Shown here in pieces: positions 8,025-16,402 of a DNA stretch of 64,000 nt. Position 1 is the stretch's first letter. Each line of letters begins with the position of its first letter. Under the pieces are notes generated by a model. The model saw only the letters and a program-made list of their open reading frames with translations. It did not search any database and had not been told where the DNA came from. Both the position numbers and the translations under genes were made by a program. The stretch is from JAIBJN01 sp963775395 (GTDB taxonomy: Bacteria > Actinomycetota > Thermoleophilia > Gaiellales > Gaiellaceae), in assembly GCA_963775395.1 (NCBI GenBank), contig CAVZIX010000002.1:69041-133040 (forward strand), read 5' to 3'.

Positions 8025-9550
8025 AGCGTTCCCTTCGTGGACGGGATTCCCGCGCCCTCCACGCGCACGGCTGCACGCAGAGCCCGCCCGACGGCCTTGA
8101 ACGCCGCCTCGGCGACGTGATGGGCATCGCGCCCTTCCGCCTGGACGTTGATGCCGAGACGTCCCGCCTGCGCGAGGCTGCGCAGGACGTGGTCGGCAAG
8201 GCCCGGATCGAGCTCGAGCGCCAGCTCGGCGGCCGGCCGCCCGCCCAGGTCGACGGCGGCGCGCGCCAGCGCGTCGTCCATCGGCACGACTGCGTCGCCG
8301 TATCGTGCGATGCCGCGGCGGTCTCCCAGTGCGCGGTCGAGCGCTTCGCCCAGCGCGATGGCGGCGTCCTCCGCGGTGTGGTGCTCGCCCGTCTCCAGGT
8401 CGCCGACCGCCTCGAGGACGAGGTCGAAGCCTGCGTGGAAGGCGAGCTGCTCGAGGAAGTGGTCGTACAGACCGGCCCCGGTCGCGACCCGCACTCGGCT
8501 GGCGCCGTCGAGGGCCAGGCGCACGCGGATGCGCGTCTCCGCCGTCGCGCGGGCATGGCGGGCGCTCCTGCCCGACGACCCCGCGACCGGAGACGGCCGG
8601 TCCATGGCGCGCGCGATGCCTTCGAGGAGCAGGTCGTCGTCCTCCGGGTCGCGGACAGAGGCTCGGATCCCGTCCGGGAAGGCGCGGACGACCAGGCCCG
8701 AGCCCAGGAGCGTTGCCCCGAGCGCCTGCGGGTCGTCGACCGGGACGAAGAGGAAGTTCGTGCGCGAGGGGAGAGGCTCGAGCCCGAGCGCGCGGAGGCC
8801 ACGGGCGAGCCGCTCGCGCTCCTCGACCTGCGGCGCGACGTCCGGCGGGTCGGCGAGGCCTGCAAGGGCGAGCGCCGCGGACAGCGTGGAGATCGGCGCC
8901 GGCGACTGGCGGCGGTTCAGCTCGGCCGCGGTCTCGGCGTCGGCGAGGGCGTACCCCGCGCGTCCGCCGGCGAGCCCGAAGGCCTTCGAGAACGTCCGGA
9001 TGACGACGATCCCGTCGTCGATCAGCCCGGCAGCCGTCTCGCCCGCGTACTCGTAGTACGCCTCGTCGACGACGAGAGGCCGCGCGGACGGAAGCGCGCC
9101 CAGCTCGCCCGTGGGGTTGTTCGGCCGGCAGGCGAAGGTGACGTCGGGATCGGAGTCGCCGACGTCCGCACCGGCCAGCTGGGCGGCGATGCGGAAGAGC
9201 GGATACGTCGGGTCGTTCGCGATCGCGACCCGGTCGCCCGGCCCTGCGAACGCCCTCGCGCACAAGAGGATGAGGTCGTCGGCGCCGGCCCCGAGCACGA
9301 CGTTCTCCGGCTCGACCCCCGCGTAGCGCGCGACGGCCGCGGTCAGCTCCGTGTAGCCGCCGTGCGGGTAGTTCTGGACGTCGGCCACCGCCCCTGCGAG
9401 CGCGCCGGGCCGCGACGAAGGGAGGGGCCAGGCAGGGACGTTGCCGTCGAAGCGGACGATCTGCACTGGATCGAGCCCGGTACGCGCCGCAAGCTCGGCG
9501 TTGGACGGCGCCCAGGCGTAGGAAGCGAACTCCGCTGGCAGGGCTCTCAT
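8021..9550 (-). CDS. hisCB: HisC-HisB fusion: histidinol-phosphate aminotransferase + imidazoleglycerol-phosphate dehydratase
   Basis: One uninterrupted 509-codon frame carries two enzymes. Residues 1-318 are a fold-type I PLP aminotransferase with NYPHGGYTEL (60-69), RPNNPTGEL (142-150), VDEAYYEY (161-168) and the PLP lysine K189 in TFSKAFGLAGGRAGY. A short linker (PSPVAGSSGRS, about 319-329) joins it to HisB, which has YDHFLEQLAFHAGFDL, the metal-binding EHHTAEDAAIALG (389-401) and DAHHVAEAAFKAVGRAL. The domains catalyse the step after (HisC) and the step of (HisB) dehydration. Starts and stops overlap hisD and hisH by 4 bp. Confidence 0.93.
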   Translation of the reverse strand: MRALPAEFASYAWAPSNAELAARTGLDPVQIVRFDGNVPAWPLPSSRPGALAGAVADVQNYPHGGYTELTAAVARYAGVEPENVVLGAGADDLILLCARAFAGPGDRVAIANDPTYPLFRIAAQLAGADVGDSDPDVTFACRPNNPTGELGALPSARPLVVDEAYYEYAGETAAGLIDDGIVVIRTFSKAFGLAGGRAGYALADAETAAELNRRQSPAPISTLSAALALAGLADPPDVAPQVEERERLARGLRALGLEPLPSRTNFLFVPVDDPQALGATLLGSGLVVRAFPDGIRASVRDPEDDDLLLEGIARAMDRPSPVAGSSGRSARHARATAETRIRVRLALDGASRVRVATGAGLYDHFLEQLAFHAGFDLVLEAVGDLETGEHHTAEDAAIALGEALDRALGDRRGIARYGDAVVPMDDALARAAVDLGGRPAAELALELDPGLADHVLRSLAQAGRLGINVQAEGRDAHHVAEAAFKAVGRALRAAVRVEGAGIPSTKGTL

Positions 9551-10569
9551 CGCCGCACGGCCTCCGCGTGCGCCGGCATGCCCTCGACGGCGGCCAGCGC
9601 CTCGACGATCGGCCGCACGCCGGCCAGACCCTCTTGCGTCAGGCGCTGTACGGTGACCGCCTTCAGAAAGGTCTCGAGGCCGAGACCGCCGACGGCACGC
9701 GCGCGGCCTCCTGTCGGGAGGACGTGGTTCCCGCCCGTCGCGTAGTCGCCGGCGGCCACCGGTGACCAGGGCCCGACGAAGACCGCCCCGGCGTTGCGGA
9801 CCAGGGGTGCGAGCTTCTCCGCCTCCTCGCCGAGCAGGACGAGGTGCTCGGGGGCCAGCTCCTCCACGCGCGCGAGGGCGCCCTCGAGGTCGCCGTTCGC
9901 CTCCACGAGCCGGCAGACCGCGTCGGGGCCGTGCTCCCGCTGGGCGGCGAGCTCGAGCTCGGCGACGTCGAGATCGGCGCCCTCCGAGGCGAGCACGACC
10001 ACCTCAGTGGGGCCGGCGGGGAGGTCGACCGAGACATCGCGCGAAACGATCGCCTTCGCCTCGTCCACGAACGCGTTTCCCGGCCCGACGATCTTGTCGA
10101 CGGATGCGATCGTCTCGGTCCCGTAGGCGAGGGCGGCGATCGCCTGTGGGCCGCCCACCGCCCAGACCTCCTTCAGCCCGAGAAGCTCGGCCGCGCGCGC
10201 GACGAGGCCGGCTCCGGCCGGCGGCGTGGCGACGACGATGCGCTCGACGCCTGCGACGAGCGCCGGCACGGCGCACATGACCAGCGTAGAGACGAGCCGC
10301 CGCGGGACGTAGATGCCGACCGAGGCGAGCGGGACCCAACGCCGTTCGAGGATGACGCCCGGCGCGATTTCCTCGAGGAGGTCTGCCGGCCGCTGGAGCT
10401 CGTGCCAGCGGCGAACAGAGCCTGCGAGCGCGAGCAGGGCCTCTGCGGCCACATCCCCCTTGGGGACGGCGCGCGAAGGTTCCACGCCATCGAGGCGCTG
10501 CGACCAGTCGGCGAGGGCCGCGTCGCCCCGCTCGCGGACGTCGGCGACGATGTCGCGGATTTCCGTCAT
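9547..10569 (-). CDS. hisD: histidinol dehydrogenase, compact form
   Basis: NAD-dependent zinc enzyme that oxidises histidinol to histidine in two steps. ASVGIYVP, GGPQAIAALAYGTE, VDKIVGPGN, zinc-ligand stretch QREHGPD, catalytic APEHLVLL, GDYATGGNHVLPT and the C-terminal PAHAEAV histidine are all present. At 340 residues it is clearly shorter than the roughly 430 usual. The N-terminus starts at the domain 1 helix, the interdomain linker is short, and the loop after IYVP lacks about three residues. The start is the ATG at 10569, overlapping the hisG stop (ATGA). Confidence 0.92.
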   Translation of the reverse strand: MTEIRDIVADVRERGDAALADWSQRLDGVEPSRAVPKGDVAAEALLALAGSVRRWHELQRPADLLEEIAPGVILERRWVPLASVGIYVPRRLVSTLVMCAVPALVAGVERIVVATPPAGAGLVARAAELLGLKEVWAVGGPQAIAALAYGTETIASVDKIVGPGNAFVDEAKAIVSRDVSVDLPAGPTEVVVLASEGADLDVAELELAAQREHGPDAVCRLVEANGDLEGALARVEELAPEHLVLLGEEAEKLAPLVRNAGAVFVGPWSPVAAGDYATGGNHVLPTGGRARAVGGLGLETFLKAVTVQRLTQEGLAGVRPIVEALAAVEGMPAHAEAVRR

Positions 10570-11405
10570 GCCAGCATGCGCTCGACGGGGACAAGCAGGA
10601 TCGATGTGGCGCCGGCTGCCTCGAGGCGGGGAAGCAGGCGCCACACATCCGCGGCCGGAACGAGTGCGTGCACGGCGACCATGCCCGTCTGCGCGAGCGG
10701 GATCACGCTCGGCGCGCCGGAGCCGGGGACGAGTGCGCAGATCTCCTCGAGCGCGCTCTCGGGCGCGTTCAGCATCAGATACCGGGCGTCGCGCGCCTGC
10801 ACGACGCTGGCGAGGATGGGCGCCAGGCGGAGCGAGGCGTCGTCGGGCTCGTCGGCCGCCACGAGCACCGCCTCCGAGGAAAAGAGGGAGCCGAGCGAGC
10901 GGAGCCCGTTCGTCCGCAGCGTGTTTCCGCTCGAGACGAGGTCGACGATCGCGTCGGCGAGGCCGAGCCGCGGGGCGACCTCCACCGATCCTGTCACGTC
11001 GACGAGCTCCACGAACACGTCGCGCTCGGCGAGCAGGCGGCTCGCGAGGCTCGGGTAGACGGTCGCCACGCGGTGCCCGCCCAGCCCGTCGATGCTCTCC
11101 ACCCGAGACTCCTCGGGGACGGCCGCCTCGAGCGTGCAGCTCCCGAAGCCGAGACGGAGAAGCTCGCTGACCCGGGCGCCGCGCTCGGCGACGAGGTCGG
11201 CGCCGGTGATCCCGCAGTCGACAACGCCGTCCTGGACGTACTCGGGAATGTCGGCGGCGCGCACGAGCAGAACCTCGACGGGCGCGTTGCGGCAGGGGAA
11301 CGCGAGCGCGCGCTCACCAGGCTGCTCGGGGCCGAGGCCGGCGTCCTCCAGCAGGCCGATTGCCGGCTCGCGGAGTCGCCCTTTGGCCGGGACGGCGATC
11401 TTCAG
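10566..11405 (-). CDS. hisG: ATP phosphoribosyltransferase, long form
   Basis: First committed step of histidine synthesis (ATP + PRPP). AVPAKGRLREPA opens the protein; DCGITGADLVAE and the PRPP-binding DLVSSGNTLRTNGL follow. A C-terminal ACT-like domain (ending HALVPAADVW... ILLVPVERML) marks the long, feedback-inhibitable form. There is no ATG, GTG or TTG near the homology start. The best candidate is the CTG at 11405, which overlaps the TGA of the upstream regulator gene (CTGA); no Shine-Dalgarno precedes it, so coupling is inferred. The exact start is uncertain. Confidence 0.9.
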   Translation of the reverse strand: MKIAVPAKGRLREPAIGLLEDAGLGPEQPGERALAFPCRNAPVEVLLVRAADIPEYVQDGVVDCGITGADLVAERGARVSELLRLGFGSCTLEAAVPEESRVESIDGLGGHRVATVYPSLASRLLAERDVFVELVDVTGSVEVAPRLGLADAIVDLVSSGNTLRTNGLRSLGSLFSSEAVLVAADEPDDASLRLAPILASVVQARDARYLMLNAPESALEEICALVPGSGAPSVIPLAQTGMVAVHALVPAADVWRLLPRLEAAGATSILLVPVERMLA

Positions 11406-11713
11406 GAGGTCGGGGAGAGGCGAGCGCGACGGTCGAGCGCCGTCCGGTACCCGCCCTCGCCGCGGCGCAGCCAATGCGCCACGCGCGTCACCGTCGTCGT
11501 CGAGGCGCCCGTCTGCCTGGCGATCTCCTGGTAGGGCAGGCCCTGGTCGAGTAGCTTCGCCACCTCCCAGCGGTGCGCCATCGCCTCGAGCTCGCTGAGG
11601 GTGCACAGGTCCCGCACGAAGCGCTCCACCTCGTCCCGGTCCTCGAGCCTCAGGATCGCCTCGAAGAGGTCTTCCATCTCCGCTGTTCGCCATGGATGTG
11701 ATTGGTCCGCCAT
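11402..11713 (-). CDS. TrpR-related YerC/YecD-family DNA-binding protein, candidate his repressor
   Basis: A 103-residue helical protein of the TrpR superfamily. VRDLCTLSELEAMAHRWEVAKLL leads into a helix-turn-helix, PYQEIARQTGASTTTVTRVAHWL. It is the first gene of the his operon and overlaps hisG, so it is well placed to control histidine synthesis. A 14-bp palindrome lies just upstream. I chose the ATG at 11713; an ATG at 11731 adds six residues but touches the putative minus-strand -10 element (GATAAT). The ligand is unknown; histidine is the obvious guess. Confidence 0.85.
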   Translation of the reverse strand: MADQSHPWRTAEMEDLFEAILRLEDRDEVERFVRDLCTLSELEAMAHRWEVAKLLDQGLPYQEIARQTGASTTTVTRVAHWLRRGEGGYRTALDRRARLSPTS

Positions 11714-11735
11714 CGCCGTCTGCGGCAGCATATTA

Positions 11736-11749
11736 TCATGTTAACATGA
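11736..11749. promoter_or_regulatory. perfect 14-bp palindrome, candidate operator between the his operon and hisA
   Basis: TCATGTTAACATGA is a perfect palindrome. It covers the start codon of hisA (ATG at 11746) and lies next to the divergent regulator gene. TATTAT at 11731-11736 could be a plus-strand -10, giving a leaderless hisA mRNA; GATAAT on the minus strand could serve the regulator-hisGDC run. The local AT richness stands out in this GC-rich DNA. Binding by the TrpR-like protein is inferred from position and symmetry. Confidence 0.65.
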
Positions 11750-12462
11750 CAGCGCAAGAGGCTTTCCAGCTCGTCCCGGCGGTCGACGTCGTCGGCGAAG
11801 AGGCTGTTCGCCTGCGGCAGGGCGTGTTCGACAGCGTCGTCGCCCGTGCCGGCGATCCGGTGAGCCTGGTGGCTGCGTACGCCGAGGCCGCGCCTCCGCT
11901 CATCCACGTCGTCGATCTCGACGGCGCCCGCACGGGCGCGATCCGGCCGGAGCTCGTCGGCGCGCTCGTGGAGGCGGCGGGATCGACGCCGGTGCAGGCC
12001 TCGGGCGGGATCCGCTCGCTCGCCGACGCAGCGGCGCTCCTCGAAGCGGGTGCGGCGCGGGTCGTGGTGGGAACGGCCGCGCTGGCCGGCGAGGACGCCC
12101 TCGCGGAGTTCGCCGGAGCGCTAGACGAGCGCCTCGTCGTCGCCGTCGACGCCCGCGGCGGCCGGGTCGCGGTGGCCGGCTGGTCACGGACGACCGAGCT
12201 CACGGCCGAGGAGCTGGCCGAGCGCTGCGCGGCGGCCGGCGTCAGGCGCCTCCTCTGCACCGCGATCGACCGCGACGGGACGATGGGCGGGCCGGATCTC
12301 GACCTTCTCGGCCGCGTCCGCGAGCGCTCCGGCCTCCCTGTCCTGGCGGCGGGAGGAATCCGCTCCGAGGACGACCTGTCCGCCCTGGAGGCTCTCGGGC
12401 TGGAAGGCGCGGTCGTCGGCCGGGCGCTGCTCGAGGGGGCGATCTCGCTGCCGCGGCGCTAG
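11746..12462 (+). CDS. hisA: phosphoribosylformimino-5-aminoimidazole carboxamide ribotide isomerase
   Basis: TIM-barrel Amadori isomerase of histidine synthesis, converting ProFAR to PRFAR. Catalytic aspartates D14 (LVPAVDVV) and D135 (VVAVDARGG) and phosphate loops QASGGIRS and LAAGGIRS are present in 238 residues. The ATG at 11746 fits homology and leaves no room for a Shine-Dalgarno, consistent with a leaderless transcript. It is the only his gene on the plus strand here, split from the rest across a shared operator. Its stop overlaps the convergent ATP-grasp gene's stop by 4 bases. Confidence 0.95.
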   Translation: MTAQEAFQLVPAVDVVGEEAVRLRQGVFDSVVARAGDPVSLVAAYAEAAPPLIHVVDLDGARTGAIRPELVGALVEAAGSTPVQASGGIRSLADAAALLEAGAARVVVGTAALAGEDALAEFAGALDERLVVAVDARGGRVAVAGWSRTTELTAEELAERCAAAGVRRLLCTAIDRDGTMGGPDLDLLGRVRERSGLPVLAAGGIRSEDDLSALEALGLEGAVVGRALLEGAISLPRR

Positions 12463-13340
12463 GAGACGCGCACCGTGCGCGGCCGTGCCTGGGCCGGTTC
12501 CGGAAGGAGCAGCCCGATCAGGACGGTCTCGAAGACGTCGCGGCCGTCGAGCGAGTAGGCGGCCGTGAATTCCGGCGCCCCGTTCACCTCCAGGACCGCG
12601 AGGCTCCCGTCCGGTTGCGGGATCAGGTCGACGCCGGCGAGGTGCGTTCCGGCCGCGGCGGCCGCAGCCACCGCGAGCGCGCACTCGTGCGGCCGGGGCT
12701 GCAGTGGATGGCGGGTCGCGCCCAGGGCGACGTTCGTCCTCCACTCGCCGGGCGCCGCCAGACGGCGCACGGCGCCGACGACGCGCCCGCCTGCGACGAG
12801 CAGGCGCAGATCGTACCCGGCAGGGGGAACGAGCTCCTGGAGAAGCGCGCCGTGCTTGCGGAACCAAGCCTGGCGCCGGAGCGTGCGCAGGAGCATCCCG
12901 AGCTCGTCCGGGTCAGCGCAGGCGGCGACGTGCTCGCCCCGACTCCCGAAGCGCGGCTTGACGACGAGCGGGAAGCGTAGGCGGGACACGTCTCGACGTC
13001 CCGACGCCGCGCTGAGGTAGGCGGTCTCGGGGTGCGGAAGCCCGGCCCGGCCGAGCCGGAGGGCCGTCACGAGCTTGTCGTGGCACGCCCGGAGCGCGTC
13101 CGGGCCGTTCATGACCGTCACTCCGCGAGAGCCGAGCCCGCGGAGCTTGGCCATCCCGGGCTCGATCCCGTCCAGCATGGGACGGACGTCCAGGTAGCCG
13201 AGCACGAGGTCGTCCGTCGACGCCGCCCTGGCCGCCTCGGGCGGGGTCAGGACCTGAACGTCGAGATCGATCCGGCGGCCCGCCGCCGCGAGGGAGGCCG
13301 GAATGTGGGCCTCGCGCCAGGTGACGACGAAGAGCCTCAT
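12459..13340 (-). CDS. RimK-like ATP-grasp ligase of unknown substrate
   Basis: A 293-residue ATP-grasp protein. LVVKPRFGSRGEHVA (about 124-138) is the ATP-binding glycine-rich part. LLQELVPPAGYDLRLLVAG and AGVDLIP follow, and LEVNGAPEF near the C-terminus supplies the Mg-binding Glu and Asn. The fold suggests carboxylate-amine ligation, as in RimK, LysX or F420/methanopterin glutamyl ligases. No LysW-like carrier or known substrate gene is nearby, so the product is unassigned. Start ATG at 13340. Confidence 0.8.
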   Translation of the reverse strand: MRLFVVTWREAHIPASLAAAGRRIDLDVQVLTPPEAARAASTDDLVLGYLDVRPMLDGIEPGMAKLRGLGSRGVTVMNGPDALRACHDKLVTALRLGRAGLPHPETAYLSAASGRRDVSRLRFPLVVKPRFGSRGEHVAACADPDELGMLLRTLRRQAWFRKHGALLQELVPPAGYDLRLLVAGGRVVGAVRRLAAPGEWRTNVALGATRHPLQPRPHECALAVAAAAAAGTHLAGVDLIPQPDGSLAVLEVNGAPEFTAAYSLDGRDVFETVLIGLLLPEPAQARPRTVRVS

Positions 13341-13419
13341 TCCCGAAGATGCTGCGGGAGAGGCCGGGTTCCGCGCGGAGAACGTTCGGTGTCGTTCTGG
13401 AGACCGAGCCGGACGGGCC

Positions 13420-13827
13420 TCAGATCCCCTCGAAGACGATCGGCTGCGCGCCTTCCCAGAGGACGACGCGGCCCAGCTCGGCAAGCTGGTCGCGGCCCTC
13501 CTCGATCGTGGCGAAATGGTTCCCCGCGAGCTGTCCCATCTTGCTCGCGAAGCACGTCGCGCCGTACGGGAAGAGGATCTCGACCTCCGAGAGCCCGCCC
13601 GGATAGAGGAGGATCTCTCCGGCCGCCGGGTAGCTGTTGGCGTTCTCGGGGCCGAGGTCGAGCTCGAGCTCCCAGCCCATCGGCACCCAGGCCGACTCCC
13701 CGCTCCACCGCGCCTGCACGAGCTGGCTGCGGAGCGGCAGCAGCTCGCGAAGGACAGCGAGCGTCTTCGGCGCGGCCTCCTCGAGCCTGGCCGTGAAGCG
13801 GAAGCTGCCGGCGGTGATGGCGAGCAC
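13420..13827 (-). CDS. DUF3830 family protein (cyclophilin-like)
   Basis: A 135-residue protein of the DUF3830 family, predicted to have a cyclophilin-like barrel. It matches the family through VQARWSGESAWVPMG (about 37-51), GPENANSYPAAGEILLYPGG and FASKMGQLAGNHFATI. No enzymatic role is established for the family to my knowledge. It sits 79 bp upstream of the ATP-grasp gene on the same strand and may be co-transcribed, but no shared pathway is evident. Confidence 0.8.
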   Translation of the reverse strand: MLAITAGSFRFTARLEEAAPKTLAVLRELLPLRSQLVQARWSGESAWVPMGWELELDLGPENANSYPAAGEILLYPGGLSEVEILFPYGATCFASKMGQLAGNHFATIEEGRDQLAELGRVVLWEGAQPIVFEGI

Positions 13828-13883
13828 GGCGAGACCTTACACGCCTGGTTTGCCGATCCCGGAGGGCGGGCACACATCGCCGC

Positions 13884-14168
13884 ATGGCACCCTGGATCAT
13901 CATCGCGGCGATCGGCGTTGCCATCGCGATCGTCATCGCCGTCGTGATCGAGCGCAGGTCGAGACGCCAGCGCGAGCTCGAGGAACGCCGCGTCGAGGCC
14001 GGCAACCACCGCGAGACGGCCGAGCTGCAGGCACGGCAGGCCAAGGAGCGCGAGGACGCCGCCCGCGACGAGCTCGACCGCGCCGAGCGGGAGCGCGCCG
14101 CAGCGCACGCGCACACGCGCCGGGCCGACGAGATCGACCCGGACCTCGACGAGTCCCGATCCGGCTAG
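13884..14168 (+). CDS. small membrane-anchored coiled-coil protein
   Basis: A 94-residue protein with one N-terminal transmembrane helix (residues 4-22, very Ile/Val/Ala-rich). A charged Arg/Glu coiled-coil then runs to about residue 80. It resembles small actinobacterial membrane proteins annotated only as hypothetical. The start is the ATG at 13884. It precedes the MMPL transporter by 36 bp on the same strand, so a shared transcript is likely. I do not recognise a family. Confidence 0.65.
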   Translation: MAPWIIIAAIGVAIAIVIAVVIERRSRRQRELEERRVEAGNHRETAELQARQAKEREDAARDELDRAERERAAAHAHTRRADEIDPDLDESRSG

Positions 14169-14204
14169 CGAAGACCAACCCGTAGCCGGTAGCGTCGGAG
14201 AGCC

Positions 14205-16388
14205 GTGAAGCTCTCCACCGAGTCGCTCGCACTCGCGTGCGCCCGGCACCCGTGGCGGACCATCGGGGCCTGGATCGCTCTCGTCGTCGTCTCGTTCGTG
14301 GTCATCGCCACGCTCTTCGGCGACCTGACCACGGAGGGGGAGGTCACGAGCGAGACCGACTCCAAGCGGGTCGACGAGCTCCGCTTCGAGCGTTTCACTC
14401 CGACCGCCGAGGACTTCCAGCAGCAGGTCAGCGAGGTCGTCGTGATCAGCCTCGAGGAAGGGACGATGGACGACCCCGCCGTCGAGGGGCGCGTGCAGGC
14501 GCTCGCCGACGAGCTCCGCGAGGTCGGTGCGACGAACGTCGTCACCTACGCCGACCAGGAGGACCTGGTCTCCGAGGACGGCGAGGCTACGGCTGTTCTC
14601 GTCGGGCTCGGCGCGAACGAGGACGCGGTCGGCGACGTCGTCGACGCCGTCGACCGGCTCGACGCCGAGCCGGGCTTCGACGCCGCGGTCACGGGCGAGA
14701 CCGTTCTCGACGAGGACTTCAGCGCCCTCTCGGAGGAGGACCTGCGGGAAGGCGAGCTGTTCTTCGGCGCCCCTGCAGCGCTGATCGTCCTCCTGCTCGT
14801 CTTCGGGGCGGTAGTCGCCGGCGTCATCCCGCTCGTGCTGGCGATCCTCTCGATCCTCGTCGCCCTCGCCCTGACCGCCCTCGTCGGCCAGGCGTTCGAG
14901 CTGTCGGTCTTCGTCACGAACATGATCTTCGGGATGGGCCTCGCGCTGGGGATCGACTACTCGCTGTTCATCCTCAGCCGCTTCCGAGAGGAGCGCAGGG
15001 AGGGGCGCGAGAAGGTCGACGCGATCGTCACGGCCGGCGCGACCGCGAGCCGCGCGGTGCTCTTCAGCGGCGCTGCGTTCGTGCTCGCGATGACCGGGCT
15101 CGAGCTCGTCCCGAACACGATCATGCGGAGCCTGGCGACCGGCGCCATTCTCGTCGGCATCGTCTCGGTGATCGCGGCGCTGACCCTCTTGCCGGCCGTC
15201 CTGAGCCTGCTCGGCGACCGCATCGACTCCCTGCGCATCCCGTACTTCGGGCGCGCGTCGGCGGGGGCGGAGAGCCGGTTCTGGGGGAGGATCGTGCGAG
15301 CCGTCATGCGGCGTCCCGTGGTGAGCCTCGTCGCGGCTGTCGCCCTCCTGCTCGCCGCCGCGATTCCGTTCCTCTCGCTCGAGACCGGGACGGCCGGCAT
15401 CAGCACGCTCCCCGAGCGCTTCGAGTCGCGCCAGGGCTTCGAGCTCCTCAACCGCGAGTTCCCCGGGCAGACCACCGACCCCGTCCTGATCGCCGTCGAC
15501 GGCGATGCGGAGTCTGCCGAGGTTCAGGGCGGAGTGGAGCGGCTGACCGCAGCGCTGGGCGAGCGCGAAGTCTTCGGCGAGCCGCAGGAGGAAACGAGCC
15601 CCGGCAACGATCTCGTTCTCATCACCGTGCCGGTGGCCGGGGACTCCGTCTCGTCCGAGGCTGTCGCAGCCGTGCGCGACCTCCGCGACAACGTGATTCC
15701 GGCGGCGTTCGCCGGCACGGGCGCCGAGGCGTTCGTGGGCGGCGACACCGCCGAGGACATCGACTACTACGACGTCATGAACGCGTGGCTTCCGATCGTG
15801 ATCACGTTCGTGCTCGGCCTGAGCTTCATCCTGCTCACGATCGCGTTCCGCTCCATCGTCGTCCCGGCGACGGCGATCGCCATGAACCTGCTCGCCGTCG
15901 GCGCGGCCTACGGCCTACTCGTGCTCGTCTTCGTGAAGGGCGTCGGCAACGAGCTCTTCGGCTTCCAGCAGGTGGACATCGTCGAGGCGTGGGTGCCGCT
16001 CTTCCTCTTCGCCGTGCTCTTCGGGCTCTCGATGGACTACCAGGTGTTCCTGCTGAGCCGGATCCGCGAGCGCTACTCGCAGACGGGCGACAACGAGGAC
16101 GCGGTGGCGTTCGGCGTGGGCTCGACCGCGCGGCTGATCACCGGCGCGGCGCTGATCATCATCGCCGTCTTCGCCGGCTTTGCCCGCGGCGACCTCGTCA
16201 TGTTCCAGCAGATGGGTTTCGGGGTCGCGGTTGCGCTCTTCATCGACGCCACGATCATCCGGTCGGTGGTCGTCCCGGCGACCATGACGCTCCTCGGCCG
16301 CTGGAACTGGTACCTGCCGTCGTGGCTTTCATGGCTCCCGGACGTGCACGTCGAAGGCCACGAGGAGGAGCCGCAGCCCGTCAAGTAA
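14205..16388 (+). CDS. MMPL/RND-superfamily transporter
   Basis: A 727-residue inner-membrane transporter of the MMPL family, proton-driven exporters of lipids or drugs. Architecture is two repeats, each one transmembrane helix, a large external loop (about 40-190 and 410-540) and a five-helix bundle. The first bundle carries GMGLALGIDYSLFILSRFREER; the second has LFGLSMDYQVFLLSRIRERY. The paired acidic residues there fit the family's proton relay. Starts with GTG at 14205. The substrate is unknown; no lipid-synthesis genes are adjacent. Confidence 0.9.
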   Translation: MKLSTESLALACARHPWRTIGAWIALVVVSFVVIATLFGDLTTEGEVTSETDSKRVDELRFERFTPTAEDFQQQVSEVVVISLEEGTMDDPAVEGRVQALADELREVGATNVVTYADQEDLVSEDGEATAVLVGLGANEDAVGDVVDAVDRLDAEPGFDAAVTGETVLDEDFSALSEEDLREGELFFGAPAALIVLLLVFGAVVAGVIPLVLAILSILVALALTALVGQAFELSVFVTNMIFGMGLALGIDYSLFILSRFREERREGREKVDAIVTAGATASRAVLFSGAAFVLAMTGLELVPNTIMRSLATGAILVGIVSVIAALTLLPAVLSLLGDRIDSLRIPYFGRASAGAESRFWGRIVRAVMRRPVVSLVAAVALLLAAAIPFLSLETGTAGISTLPERFESRQGFELLNREFPGQTTDPVLIAVDGDAESAEVQGGVERLTAALGEREVFGEPQEETSPGNDLVLITVPVAGDSVSSEAVAAVRDLRDNVIPAAFAGTGAEAFVGGDTAEDIDYYDVMNAWLPIVITFVLGLSFILLTIAFRSIVVPATAIAMNLLAVGAAYGLLVLVFVKGVGNELFGFQQVDIVEAWVPLFLFAVLFGLSMDYQVFLLSRIRERYSQTGDNEDAVAFGVGSTARLITGAALIIIAVFAGFARGDLVMFQQMGFGVAVALFIDATIIRSVVVPATMTLLGRWNWYLPSWLSWLPDVHVEGHEEEPQPVK

Positions 16389-16402
16389 CAAAGTGTTACT
16401 TG
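16382..16402. terminator. bidirectional hairpin containing both stop codons
   Basis: CAAGTAACA and TGTTACTTG form a perfect 9-bp stem around a 3-base loop (AAG). The stem's TAA is the stop of the MMPL gene on one strand and of the membrane-protein gene on the other. It probably ends transcription from both sides, although there is no U tract, so it could instead act as an mRNA 3'-end stabiliser. Confidence 0.55.
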
